A stretch of DNA of 64,000 nt from Dokdonella sp. (GCA_024707225.1 JANQAE010000001.1:186001-250000); one strand, 5' to 3'. Shown: positions 18,230 to 28,004, numbered from the stretch's first letter. The notes: generated by a model from the sequence alone, not told the origin. Made by a program: numbers and translations.

Positions 18230-19597
18230 ATGATCAGAGCGGTCATCCTGGCGGCCGGGTTTGCCGCTGCAGTGCCGATCGCGGCCGCACCGGTCAGCGG
18301 CACGCTGGAGATGCGCTGGGGCGATCCGCCGCCCGGCAGCGCGCAGGCCGCGCGTTTCGAGGTCACCGTGGTCGACGCCGACGGCCGGCGCCACGCGATC
18401 GACGCGGACAGTGCGCTGCGCGCCTCCGGCGACCTGTTCGGCCAGATCGGCCGGCCGGTGACGGTCTCGGTCGCCGACGACGGCCTCCGGGACGGCAGGC
18501 TGCGCGCCGAGACGATCGTGCCGCACGGCCCTGTGCTGCCGGCCGGCGGCGTGACCGGCTCCCGGCCCTGGGCGACGCTGCTGTGCCGCTTCGCCGACGT
18601 AGCGGTCGAGCCCCATCCGCCGGCTTACTTCGAGACGCTGATGTCCGATGCCGAAGGTCGGCTCGATCACTACTGGCAGACGGTGTCCTACGGCAAGGTC
18701 GACATCGCCGGCAGCGCGGTCTACGGCTGGTTCACGCTGCCGCATCCGCGCAGCCATTACATCCCCGACGGCGAATCGGCCGATCTGCTCGCGCTGTTCC
18801 AGGACTGCACCGGCGTCGCCGACGCCACGGTCGACTTCTCGAACTTCGTCGGCATCAACACGATGTACAACGCCGACCTGGACTGCTGCGCCTGGGGCGG
18901 CAGCCTGTGGGCCGCGCTGGACGGTCCGGCGCGCAGCTGGTACGTGACCTGGGAGCCGCCGTGGGGCTACGCGAACCAGGCGCCGCTCGCGCACGAGATG
19001 GGCCACGGCTTCGGCCTGCCGCACGCGAACAACTCCGACCGCGACGGCGACCCGTACGACAATCCGTGGGATGTCATGAGCGGTGCCTGGTACAACGTGA
19101 CGTTCGATGCGACGTTCGGCTGGCAGCCGCAGCACATCGGCATCTGGTCGCGCGACCATCTGGGCTGGGTCGATCCCGAGCGGCAGCTCGTGATCGACTC
19201 GATCGGCGTCCACGAAGGCATCGTGCTCGACCGGGCGAGCCTGGCCGACTCGTCGAACGTGCAGATGATCAAGGTGACGATTCCGGGCGCGCCGGCCTCG
19301 CGCCACTACCTGATCGAGGCCCGCGTGCGGACGCCGCTGTACGAAGGCGGGCTGGCCGGCGACGCGGTCATCATCACCGAAGTCGACGGCACACGCGTCG
19401 AGCCGGCCTGGAGCGTCGATGCCGACGAGCCGCCGGCCGACGTCGCGAACAACGCCGGTTCGATGTTCGTGGCCGGCGAGAGCTGGACCGCGCCTGACGA
19501 CGCGATGCAGGTCGAGGTCGTCGGCCGCACCGACGAGGGCTTCGTGCTGAACGTCCGCCGCGGCGTCGACCTGGTCTTCGCCGACGGCTTCGACTGA
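18230..19597 (+). CDS. secreted metzincin-like zinc metalloprotease with C-terminal FADGFD tail
   Basis: 455 aa from ATG 18230, preceded by AAAAAGGGG. Signal peptide MIRAVILAAGFAAAVPIAAA. The zinc site HEMGHGFGLPH (His255-His265) has the extended HExxHxxGxxH metzincin form, and DVMSG about 30 residues later can serve as the Met-turn. The upstream segment LDHYWQTVSYGKVDIAG resembles secreted proteases of the M6/immune-inhibitor-A-like or choice-of-anchor groups. The active-site Glu is present, so the enzyme should be competent. The last residues LVFADGFD match the acidic tail shared with four other exported proteins nearby and the beta-helix protein at 2950-4388. Likely secreted or surface-bound endopeptidase; substrate unknown. 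No inhibitor or dedicated transporter gene is adjacent. Confidence 0.82.
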   Translation: MIRAVILAAGFAAAVPIAAAPVSGTLEMRWGDPPPGSAQAARFEVTVVDADGRRHAIDADSALRASGDLFGQIGRPVTVSVADDGLRDGRLRAETIVPHGPVLPAGGVTGSRPWATLLCRFADVAVEPHPPAYFETLMSDAEGRLDHYWQTVSYGKVDIAGSAVYGWFTLPHPRSHYIPDGESADLLALFQDCTGVADATVDFSNFVGINTMYNADLDCCAWGGSLWAALDGPARSWYVTWEPPWGYANQAPLAHEMGHGFGLPHANNSDRDGDPYDNPWDVMSGAWYNVTFDATFGWQPQHIGIWSRDHLGWVDPERQLVIDSIGVHEGIVLDRASLADSSNVQMIKVTIPGAPASRHYLIEARVRTPLYEGGLAGDAVIITEVDGTRVEPAWSVDADEPPADVANNAGSMFVAGESWTAPDDAMQVEVVGRTDEGFVLNVRRGVDLVFADGFD

Positions 19598-19686
19598 GAG
19601 CCGCGGCGCCGTTGCCGGCGGTTTCGGCTGCGCCGCGTAGGATCCCCGCTCCGACGCCACTGCGGCGTCGCTGCGAGGACTCGACG

Positions 19687-20454
19687 ATGGTGTCGCCAGC
19701 GCCGGCCCGGCGGCCGGCACTACGCATCGGCTGTGCCGGCTGGTCGATCCCGGCTGCGCAGGCCGATCGCTTCCCGGGCCCGGGCACGCATCTGGCGCGC
19801 TACGCCCAGGTCTTCGATGCGGTCGAGATCAATTCCTCGTTCTATCGCCCGCACCGGCCGCAGACGTACCGGCGCTGGGCCGAGTCGGTGCCGGCGCAGT
19901 TCCGCTTCTCGGTCAAGATGCCGCGCACGATCAGCCACGAGCAGCGTCTGCGCGCGCCGGCCGACGAGGCGCTGGTGCCGTTCCTCGACGCGGTCGCCGA
20001 ACTCGGTGACCGACTCGGCGCGCTGCTGCTGCAGCTGCCGCCGAGCCTGCGCTTCGATGCGGCGCTCGCCGACCGGTTCTTCGGCGCGCTGCGTGCGCGC
20101 CATGCCGGACCGGTGGCCTGCGAGCCGCGTCATGGCTCGTGGTTCGATGCGCCCGCGACGGCGCTGCTGCGCCGGCACCGCATCGCGCGCGTCGGTGCCG
20201 ATCCGGCGCGCGTGCCGCGCGCGGCGCTGCCGGCCGCCGATCGCAGCGTCGAGTATCTGCGCCTGCACGGCTCGCCGCGGATCTATTACGACGCGTACCG
20301 GCCTGACGCGCTCGACGCACTCGCTCGCCGGCTGATGCGCGTGTCGGCACGCACCGGCGAACGCTGGTGCATCTTCGACAATACCGCGCTCGGCCACGCG
20401 TCGGCCGACGCGCTCGCGCTGATCGAACGGCTGCGCGCGCACGAACAGCCCTGA
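19687..20454 (+). CDS. DUF72 domain-containing protein (YecE-like)
   Basis: 255 aa; ATG 19687. The DUF72 TIM-barrel signature is plain: RIGCAGWSIP, then HLARYAQVFDAVEINSSFYRPH, FRFSVKMPRTISHEQRL, GALLLQLPPSLRFD, and the late YLRLHGSPRIYY and CIFDNTALGHASADAL blocks. Family members are widespread cytosolic proteins thought to be phosphate- or metal-binding hydrolases, but no reaction is established. The nearest downstream gene, a methyltransferase on the same strand, begins about 120 bases on, after a hairpin at 20456-20479 (cggcgcc/ggcgccg). The gene is intact and normal in length. Confidence 0.9.
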   Translation: MVSPAPARRPALRIGCAGWSIPAAQADRFPGPGTHLARYAQVFDAVEINSSFYRPHRPQTYRRWAESVPAQFRFSVKMPRTISHEQRLRAPADEALVPFLDAVAELGDRLGALLLQLPPSLRFDAALADRFFGALRARHAGPVACEPRHGSWFDAPATALLRRHRIARVGADPARVPRAALPAADRSVEYLRLHGSPRIYYDAYRPDALDALARRLMRVSARTGERWCIFDNTALGHASADALALIERLRAHEQP

Positions 20455-20577
20455 TCGGCGCCCCTCGATCGAGGCGCCGGTCGCGACGCCGCGCATGCCG
20501 GCACGGGTTACGATGCCGCTTCCGTTCAATGCAGGGGCCGCCGCGAAGCGGTGGTCCCGCCGTCGGAGTTTCGACCC

Positions 20578-21436
20578 GTGCCGCACTACGTTGGACCTCT
20601 GCTGACGCGTCCGCTGGCCGAGGCGCTGCATGCCGCACGCGATGCCGGCGCAGCGTCGTGCGAGGGCTCGTTCGATCTCGGCCGCTCGCAGCAGCCGGCG
20701 CGGATCGAACCGGAGCATTGGGCGTGGCGCGAGATCGAGTACCCGTATCCGGAAGCGCTCAAGCCGCGCACGATCTACGTCTGGGACGGCGCCGACTTCG
20801 TGCCGGCCGCGCGCTACGGCGGATCGCTGATCAAGCTGGTGCCGACCGACTGGGGCGCGCCGACATTCGAGATCGACGGCATCAAGATGCTGCCGACCGC
20901 GCAGGTTTCGCCGTTCGAGGACGCGCGGCGCAAGGTCGCGCTGATCGAGCCGCGCGGCAAGCGCATCCTCGACACCTGCGGGGGCTGGGCTATTTCGCTG
21001 CGGCCTGCCTCGAGGCGGGCGCAGCCGCGATCGTCTCGTTCGAGAAGAATGCCGACGTGCTCTGGCTGCGCACGCTCGATCCGTGGTCGCCCGATCCGGA
21101 AGCGCCCGAGCACGCCGGCCGGCTGCAGCTGCGTCACGGCGACGTCGCCGCGGCGATCGGCTCGATCGGCGATGCGTCGGTCGACGCGATCCTGCACGAT
21201 CCGCCGCGCTTCGGCATCGCCGGCGAGCTCTATGCGCAGGCGTTCTACGACCAGCTCGCGCGCGTGCTGCGGCCGGGCGGCCGCCTGTTCCACTACACCG
21301 GCATGCCCAATCGTCTGACCAGCGGCCGCGACCTGCCGCGCGAGGTGATCCGCCGGCTCGAGCGGGCCGGCTTTCGCGCGCGCAGCCCGCACTCGACGGC
21401 GTGCTGGCGGTGCGCGCGCGGCGCCAGCCGGCTTAG
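20578..21436 (+). CDS. COG2521-like class I SAM-dependent methyltransferase (two frameshifts)
   Basis: A GTG at 20578 with GGAG upstream fits best as start. The N-terminal half (HYVGPLLTRPLAEALHAARD, IEPRGKRILDTCGG) stops in frame at a run of five G (20980-20984). One more G restores LGYFAAACLEAGAAAIVSFEK, the SAM-binding continuation of motif I. A second indel near 21380 is needed to give the ending AQPALDGVLAVRARRQPA with a stop at 21434-21436. The HDPPRFGIAGELY...RVLRPGGRLFHYTGMPN block resembles COG2521 (predicted archaeal methyltransferases), a group with distant likeness to spermidine synthase and tRNA guanine methyltransferases. Substrate unknown. The homopolymer position favours sequence error over a real pseudogene. 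Confidence 0.72.
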
Positions 21437-21493
21437 CGGGCGTTTATCGATCGGCCGGCACACTGCGCGCGCCCCGAAACCCAGCGAGCGCCC

Positions 21494-22451
21494 ATGACCG
21501 GCCAGCGGCGATGCGTCCCGGATGTCGACACCCTCGATCTGCCGCGGGTCCTCGCCACGATCCACGGCGAAGTCCGCGAACGCTTCGGCTGCGGCGGCCG
21601 CGTCGCCGACGACGATCCGGCTCTGTCCGCCGGTTCCGGCCGAGCGCTTCGGCATGGCCGTGGTCACGCTCGACGGCGGAATGCACACGGTCGGCTCGGC
21701 GCGCGAGCCCTTCTCGATTCAGAGCGTATCGAAGGTGCACACGCTGACCCTTGCGCTCGAAGCGGTCGGCGACGCGCTGTGGGAGCGGGTCGGCCGCGAG
21801 CCGTCCGGCAATCCGTTCAATTCGCTGATCCAGCTCGAGTACGAGAACGGCATTCCGCGCAACCCGTTCATCAATGCCGGCGCGCTGGTCGTCGCCGACG
21901 TGCTCGTATCGCATCTGCGCGATCCGGAACGGGTCGTGCTCGACTTCATGCGCGCGCGCGGCGGCAACCCGCAGATCGGACGCGACAGCGCGGTGGACGA
22001 CCGGACGCGCCGCGACAGCCATCGCAATCGCGCGCTGGCGCATTTCATCCGCAGCTTCGGCAATCTCGTCAACGACGTCGACCGCGTGCTGGCGCTGTAC
22101 TCGTTCCATTGCGCGCTGCGCATGGATTGCGTCGACCTCGCGCGCAGCGTGCTGTTCCTCGCCGATCGCGGGCGCTGCCCGTCCTCGGACGATCCGGTCA
22201 CCAGCGCGGAGTTCGCGACGCGGATCAATGCGGTCATGCTGACCTGCGGCACCTACGATGCGGCCGGCGAGTTCGCGTTCTACGTCGGCCTGCCGGCCAA
22301 GAGCGGCGTCGGCGGCGGCATCGTCGCGGTGGTGCCGGGCCTAATGGGCCTGTGCGTGTGGTCGCCGGCGCTCGACGACAAGGGCAACTCGCTGCTCGGC
22401 GCCTACGCTCTGCACCGCTTCACGCGGATGACCGGCCTGTCGGTGTTCTGA
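21494..22451 (+). CDS. glsA: glutaminase (frameshift near 21628)
   Basis: Hydrolyses L-glutamine to glutamate and ammonia. ATG 21494 opens MTGQRRCVPDVDTLDLPRVLATIHGEVRERFGCGGRVADDDPAL; the rest, PVPAERFGMAVVTLDGGMHTVG onward, is one frame off, so a single indel lies near 21625-21635. The remaining family signatures are intact: FSIQSVSKV with the catalytic Ser-x-x-Lys, ENGIPRNPFINAGALVV, DRVLALYSFHCALRMD, and the glycine-rich PAKSGVGGGIVAVVPG near the end. The total length of about 318 aa is right for the beta-lactamase-fold glutaminase family. The enzyme is cytosolic and may support acid tolerance or nitrogen metabolism. No glutamate transporter or decarboxylase gene is nearby. Confidence 0.9.
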
Positions 22452-22496
22452 GCCGAGCGGCTGCAACGTCGGCCCGGCTGCGCGATACTCGCGCGA

Positions 22497-23200
22497 TGCG
22501 CCTCCTCCCGATGCTCGTCGTGCTGTTCGCGTCCGCTGTCGCGGCGCCCGTCATCGCGCGTGCCGAGGCGCCGCCGGCCCTGGCCGAGATCGTCCTGGTC
22601 CGGCACGGTCACTATGACGCCGATCCGAAGGCCGATGCGCGGCTCGGTCCGGGCCTGTCGCCGATCGGCGTCGCGCAGGCGCGGCTGGCCGGCGCGCGGC
22701 TGCGCGGCGAGGCGCCGTTCGACACGGTGCTGGTCAGCCCGATGCAGCGCGCGCGCGACACCGCCGCTTCGATCGGACTGGAGATGCCGGACGCGCGCTT
22801 TGCGGTCGTCGAGGATCTGCGCGAGTGCACGCCGCCGACGCGGCGGACCGAGGTCACGGCCGAAGAGACGCCCGAGGCGCTGGCGGCCTGCAAGGCGCAG
22901 CTCGATCGCATCTTCGCGCGCTATTTCAAGCCGGCCGACGGCAGCGACCGGAGGCGGCTGCTGGTCTGCCACGGCAACGTGATCCGCTATCTGGTCACGC
23001 GCGCGCTCGGCGTCGACGGCACGGCCTGGCTCGAGATGTCGGTCGGCCACGCCAGTCTCACGCGGATCCGCGTCGAGGCGGACGGGCGCTACAAGGTGAT
23101 CGCGGTCGGCGACGTCGGCCATCTGGCACCGACGCTGCGCACCGGCGCCAGCGGCGATGCCGTGCGCAGCCTGGCGATCCCGGCGCTGCCCGAGCGCTGA
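22497..23200 (+). CDS. exported histidine phosphatase family protein
   Basis: 234 aa; ATG 22497 follows a possible -10 (gatact, about 22485-22490) so closely that the mRNA may be leaderless. The signal peptide MRLLPMLVVLFASAVAAPVIARA implies a periplasmic protein. The catalytic RHG sits in EIVLVRHGHYDADPKADARLGPGLSPIGVAQA, the second Arg in SPMQRARDTA, and the second catalytic His in LLVCHGNVIRY with GHASLTRI after it. These make up the complete phosphoglycerate-mutase-like active site. Periplasmic members often dephosphorylate sugar or inositol phosphates, but the substrate cannot be read from sequence. It stands alone between glutaminase and the Mrr-type gene. Confidence 0.87.
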
Positions 23201-23285
23201 GCCGCCGCCGAGGCAGGCGTCGACGGCCGCGAGCGCCTGCGGCGAGCGCGATACGCCGGCGTATTCGACCGGACCTGTCCGGTGG

Positions 23286-23300
23286 TGTCAGCTTGTGACA
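23286..23300. promoter_or_regulatory. short perfect palindrome TGTCA-N5-TGACA
   Basis: tgtca gcttg tgaca, 15 bases, in the 240-base gap between the phosphatase and the Mrr-type gene, about 140 bases before the latter's start. It has the size of a dimeric regulator half-site pair; no regulator is identified. Confidence 0.3.
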
Positions 23301-23441
23301 GGCCTCGAGTCCGGACCGTCCGGCAGGCGGGCGGCTGCGCGTGCGGGCGCGCTCAGCGGCCGACCGGCCGGGCTGGCCCCATTGTTGCTTGGCTCACCTG
23401 GACGTCGATAGCGCGACGGGACATCAACGACGGTCGATCGC

Positions 23442-24616
23442 ATGGGGTATCGACGCAACCGCAGGCTCTGGGACGACGCCCTGACACAGGTCGACCCGAC
23501 CCGCTTCGAGGCGCTGCTCGCTGCGTACTACCGCGGTGCGGGCTACCGTGTCGAGCACGTCGGCGCGGAGGCGACCGGGCGTCGCTACGACGGCGGCATC
23601 GATCTTCGTCTGTACCGCGACACGACCTGCCGTCTGGTCCAGTGCAAACGCTGGAACGCCTACCAGGTGCCGCACAACGCCGTGCACGAGCTGCTCGGCA
23701 TCGTGCTGACCGAAGGCGCCGACGACGCGATCCTGGTGACCAGCGGCGAGTTCACGGCCGCCGCGATCGAGGCGGCGCGCAGGAGCGGCCGCATCGAGCT
23801 GATCGACGGCGCCGCCGTGCGCGACATGCTCGGACCGGAACCGGTCGCCGCCCAGGCGCCGCCGGTGCTGCGGCTCGCCGCCGACGCCGGCTGTCGGCCG
23901 CGCGCGCGGCCGCGCGCGTCGCGGTCCGCGCCGCTGTGGGCGCTGCTGCGCGCGCTGCTGGTGCTGACCGCCGGCATCGCGATCGTCGTGGCGCTGGCAC
24001 GCAGCATGACCGGCTCGGCGCAGGGGCGCGTCGCGTCGATCGACGCCGGCGCCGCGACGCGCAGCGGGCCCGATCCGGTGCCGCCGTCCGCAGCCGCCGT
24101 CGAGCGGCGTCCGCAGCAGGCCGGCCAGCCGCTCGATCCGCTGGCCCTGGTCGGCCATCGCACCGCGGCGCAGCTGGCCGCGGCGGCCGGCCGGCCCGAC
24201 ATCGCCGCGCAGCACATCGACGCGATCGCGACCGACGTCATGCGCAGCGCGCGCCTGCCCGACGCGCGGCGGCCGATCGATCGCGAGTCGGCGCGCGCCG
24301 CGCGCGCGGCGTCGACGGCGTGCGCTCGGCGGTCTGGCTCGACCGCACGCATCTGGCGGTCATGGTCGACGGCGCGATCCATCGCAGCGAGACCACGATC
24401 GACCGGGTCTGTGTCGCGCTCGAACCGCTCGGCGATACGCTGGCGGTCGTCGTCCACGTGCAGGACGTGACCGCGCGCAGCGCCGACGGCGCCGCGACGC
24501 TGTCGCGCAACTGCCAGCTCGCGGCCGGTCAGCGTGCCGCGTTCGAACGCGCGCGCGAAGTCGACGTCGTGCCGCAGGCGACGCGGACGCAGTTCAAGGC
24601 GATGCAGCAGCGCTGA
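23442..24616 (+). CDS. membrane-anchored Mrr-type restriction-endonuclease-fold protein (frameshift near 24305)
   Basis: ATG 23442. Residues about 15-130 form an Mrr_cat (PD-(D/E)xK) domain: FEALLAAYYRGAGYRVEHVG, then GGIDLRLYRDTTCRLVQCKRW giving the D...QxK catalytic pattern, then HELLGIVLTEGADDAILVTSG. A basic linker and one strong transmembrane helix (ALLRALLVLTAGIAIVVALA, about 167-187) follow. After residue about 290 the frame changes in a GC-dinucleotide run near 24295-24312; the continuation GVDGVRSAVWLDRTHLAVMVDGAIHR to KAMQQR completes a C-terminal domain. The nuclease domain would face the cytosol and the C-terminal domain the periplasm. No methylase or McrBC partner is adjacent, so classical restriction is doubtful. 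Confidence 0.72.
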
Positions 24617-24828
24617 GCGCGACGCGAACGCGCAGCGGCATCGCAGCGAGGAACGGTCGCGCCGCCGCGGCGGCGTCGATCGCAGGGCCGGACAGGACAG
24701 GTCCCGCTCTGGACATCGGACCGACGCGGCCGGCGCATGCGCCGGCCGCGAGGAGACGCCGGGCGCGGTCGCGGTCGGCGGTGATGCGAAAGCGGGACCG
24801 CCAGGTCCCCTCACAGAGGAGGTGTGCG

Positions 24829-25997
24829 ATGCATCGATGCATGAAGACGTTCACGATGATGGGCCTGCTGTTCTGGGCAGCCGGTGCGACGGCGCAGAGC
24901 GTCGTCGTCGCGGTGCCGGCGCGGGCCGGTGCGGTCGACGGCAGGACCGAGAATTCCGATGCGTTCGTCTGGCAGCTGTTCACGCAGTTCGCGGCGCCGG
25001 CCGAGAAGGGCAAGGCCGCGCCGGTGGTGTTCGAGACCTGGGCGTCGGACGCCGACACGTTCGCCTCGACGCCGCGCTGGCCCGAGCCGGGTGCGCCGAA
25101 GAAGCTCCAGGCCAGCGTGCTGCGCGCCGAGAAGACCGTCCACGGCAGCGCCGCGGTCGACGTCGCCTGCGTGCCGCCCGGCAATGCCGCGGTCGGCGGT
25201 TTCCCGGTCGGCGGCACGCCGGTCGCCTGCGTCGCCGAGGAGACCCGGCGCAACCGGCCGCAGTTCGACTACATCGTCGCCAACCGGCTGCATACGCAGG
25301 CGGGACTGGCGGCCGCGTATGCACGCGGCTTCAAGGTCGTGATGCCGGCAGAGTCGCTGTCGGTCAAGGGCGACTGGGTGCCGGTGACGACGCTGCTGCG
25401 CTGGATCCCGTCGCTCGGCAGCATCGAGCGGGTCCGCTCGATGTACTACACGGCGATGTCCGGCGGCGTCGAGTACGCGGTGGTCTCGCTGCACGTCAGC
25501 AGCCGGCAGAACGCCAACTGGGTCTGGGGCACCTTCGAGCACGAGCTCAATCCGGGCCGCTGCGACGACATCGGCTGCTTCGACACGTTCGGCGCGCAGG
25601 TCGCCGCGGTGCCGCCGGACCGCCGCGCGATCAACACGCAGTACGGTGCCTGCGCGAAGACGCCGGCACTGACCGGCCTGATGGCGCAGGCGGGACTCTC
25701 GCCGGTCTGGCGGCACTACTGCCTGAAGTCGACCCAGGTCGACTACGCCGCGCCGGACGGCACGCCGTACGTGCTCGGCAACTCGGTGATCGAGCGCATC
25801 GTCGGCAACGGCACGGTCGCGGCGTCCTCGTGCATCGCCTGTCATGCCTACGCCTCGTTCGGCAAGGACGGCAAGGTGGCGCGGCGGCCACCGCGATGCT
25901 GCCGTACAACCCGACCGGGCAGCCGATCGCAGCGGTGCTCGACGGCTCGGTGCAGTTCGACTTCATGTGGGGCGTGCTGCTCGCGCCGGCGAAGTAG
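24829..25997 (+). CDS. exported protein with one CxxCH haem-binding site (frameshift near 25880)
   Basis: ATG 24829 with AGAGGAGG seven bases upstream. Signal peptide MKTFTMMGLLFWAAGATAQ. The protein is about 388 aa once one indel near 25876-25884 is repaired, which joins ...CIACHAYASFGKDGKV to AAATAMLPYNPTGQPIAAVL...FDFMWGVLLAPAK. CIACHAYASFG is a single c-type haem site near the C-terminus, followed by the final FMWGVL block, a layout seen in a group of uncharacterised bacterial exported cytochrome-like proteins. It also carries several other Cys residues (VDVACVPPG, GRCDDIGCFD, GACAKTP) that may form disulfides. No sequence likeness to the tandem CxxCH pair is evident beyond the motif. Function unknown. 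Confidence 0.72.
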
Positions 25998-26003
25998 CGG
26001 CCG

Positions 26004-26035
26004 ATCGGGCAGGAGGCGCGTGCCTCCTGCCCGAT
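26004..26035 (+). terminator. 14-bp hairpin after the exported CxxCH protein gene
   Basis: atcgggcaggaggc, loop gcgt, gcctcctgcccgat, starting seven bases past the stop codon. Perfect stem but no T tract, so a terminator-like structure. Confidence 0.6.
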
Positions 26036-26236
26036 GTCGGCGTCCCGGAGCGGTGCCGGCCGCGCCGCGGCGGTCGTCCGAGCCGCGCCGGCGTGCGCTG
26101 CGATCGGCACCGAGCATCGGCATCGCATGCCGCGGCGCCCGCCCGGCGCGGATGCGGCCCGGCGCCTGCGCTTACAATCGCCGGCGCGGTCGCCGCATCG
26201 CGATGACCGCGCCTCCCGCAACCGACGATCCGCTCG

Positions 26237-27859
26237 ATGACGCAACCTGCAGCCGGCGTGCGGCGCTACCGGCTCGACGATCTCCTCGTCGATCTCGACC
26301 GCCAGCGCGTCGAGCGCGACGGCGTGCCGCTCGACGTGGCCGGACTGAGTTTCCGGCTGCTCGCGTTCCTGCTCGGGCAGGGCGATCGCGTCGTCGGCTT
26401 CGACGCGCTGATCGAGGGCGTCTGGGCGCCGGCCGTGGTCGGCGAGGACACCGTCACCCAGCGCGTCAAGCTGCTGCGCCAGGCGCTCGGCGACGACGGC
26501 CGCCAGCCGCGCTACCTGCGCTCGGTGCGCGGCGTCGGCTATCAGCTGTGCCGCGCGCCCGAGCCGCTGCCGGCGGCCGCTGCGGCAGCGATGCCGGACC
26601 CGGTGACGCTGCCGGCGCAGCCGCCGCGGCGACGCCGTACTCGGCAGCTCGCCGCCGCCGGCGCGCTGGTCATGATCGGCGCCGCGCTGGCCGCGTGGCT
26701 CGCCACGCGCGAGCGGCCAGCGGCGCCGCCCGACGACGCGCTGGCGCGCGCGCATCACTACGCCGGCATCGGCCAGCACGACAACAACGAGCGCGCGATC
26801 GCGCTGTACGAGGACGTGCTCGCGCGCGAGCCCGGCAGCACGCAAGCGCAGGTCGGCCTCAGTCTCGCGCTGAGCGCGCGCGTGTGCCTCTACAACGGCG
26901 CACCCGATCCGGCCGGCCGCGCCGAGGCACTGGCGCGCGCGGCGATCGCGCGCGACGCACACGATGCGGCCGCCGTGAACGCGCTGGCCTATGCCGAGGA
27001 CTGCCGCTGCCGTATCGACGCGGCGCTGGCCGGCTACCAGCGCGCGTACGCGCTCGACCCGCGCGGCCGCGCCGCGAGCCTGGCCTCGGCCGCGCATCTG
27101 CTCGCGGTCAAGGGGCGGCTCGCCGACGCGCTCGAGGCCAATCTGACGGTCGGCGGCGAGGCCGCGCGGCTGCGCTTCCTCGAGATCCAGATCGCGCGCA
27201 ATCTCGAACTGCTCGGCTTCACCGCGGTCGCCGAGGCCCGCTATGCGCGTGCGTTCCGGCTCTATCCGGACAACGTGTTCGCGAACGTCGCCTATCCGCG
27301 CAGCCTGTTCCTGCAGGGCCGCTATGCCGAGGCGCAGGCGGCGGTCGACGAGGCGTTGCGGCGCCCGCTGCATCCGGATCTGTACGTGCTGGCCGGCGAG
27401 CTCGCGCTGCTGCGCGGCGAGGCCGGGCGCGCAGCAGCCGCGTTCCAGCGCGCCGCCGCGCTGCGTCCGCATGCCGGCTGGCCGGGCCTGCTCGCGCAGG
27501 TCCATGCCGGCGGCCGCATCGATCCGGCCTGGCGCGAGGCGCGCCTCGCCTCGGTCCGCGCCGAGATCGCCGCCGGTGACCGCTGGCCCGAGACGCAGCT
27601 GGAGATCGTCGTGCTGCAGCTCGCCGCCGGCGACCATGCCGCCGCGCTCGACGCGCTGGAGGCCGCGATTGCAGCGGGCTTCAGCGACCGGGCCTATCTG
27701 CAGAACTCGCCGCTGCTGCGGCCGTTGGCCGGCGAGGCGCGATTCGCAGCCGCGATCGACGCGGTCGGCCGCCACGTCGCGGCCGAGCGCGCGCGCGTGC
27801 TGGCGGCGGACTGGCTGCCACCGGACCTGCTGTCGGCGCTGCCGCTGCGCGGGCCGTGA
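26237..27859 (+). CDS. CadC-like winged-helix transcriptional regulator with transmembrane helix and TPR sensor
   Basis: 540 aa from ATG 26237. Residues about 10-105 form an OmpR/PhoB-type winged helix (YRLDDLLVDLDRQRVERDG, LIEGVWAPAVVGEDTVTQRVKLLRQALGDD, YLRSVRGVGYQL). A Pro/Arg linker leads to one transmembrane helix (QLAAAGALVMIGAALAAWLA, about 136-155). The C-terminal 370 residues are Ala-rich tetratricopeptide repeats (ERAIALYEDVLAREPGSTQAQ, GRYAEAQAAVDEAL). This is the one-component ToxR/CadC design in which a periplasmic domain controls DNA binding across the membrane. A -10-like TACAAT lies some 60 bases upstream (about 26173). The target genes are unknown; no obvious operon partner. 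Confidence 0.88.
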   Translation: MTQPAAGVRRYRLDDLLVDLDRQRVERDGVPLDVAGLSFRLLAFLLGQGDRVVGFDALIEGVWAPAVVGEDTVTQRVKLLRQALGDDGRQPRYLRSVRGVGYQLCRAPEPLPAAAAAAMPDPVTLPAQPPRRRRTRQLAAAGALVMIGAALAAWLATRERPAAPPDDALARAHHYAGIGQHDNNERAIALYEDVLAREPGSTQAQVGLSLALSARVCLYNGAPDPAGRAEALARAAIARDAHDAAAVNALAYAEDCRCRIDAALAGYQRAYALDPRGRAASLASAAHLLAVKGRLADALEANLTVGGEAARLRFLEIQIARNLELLGFTAVAEARYARAFRLYPDNVFANVAYPRSLFLQGRYAEAQAAVDEALRRPLHPDLYVLAGELALLRGEAGRAAAAFQRAAALRPHAGWPGLLAQVHAGGRIDPAWREARLASVRAEIAAGDRWPETQLEIVVLQLAAGDHAAALDALEAAIAAGFSDRAYLQNSPLLRPLAGEARFAAAIDAVGRHVAAERARVLAADWLPPDLLSALPLRGP

Positions 27860-28004
27860 GCGCGCCGCGCCGAGAAACGGCGATCCGGCAGCGGAGCGAC
27901 CGCAACGCAGCGATCCGCCGCCGGCTGCCCCGAGTCACATAGCGGCAGCGGCCGGCTGATCGAGGCGGCAGCGGCCGGTCCGGGCGCTGCCGGCCCGGTG
28001 TGCG

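Noticed and set aside
20456-20479. Hairpin cggcgcc/ggcgccg after the DUF72 gene
   Set aside because: Short stem with a ten-base loop and no T tract; likely in GC-rich DNA by chance.
24781-27579. 932-aa plus-strand ORF as one gene
   Set aside because: Only the first part, up to about 25880, is the exported CxxCH protein; the rest is a shadow of the winged-helix regulator in another frame.
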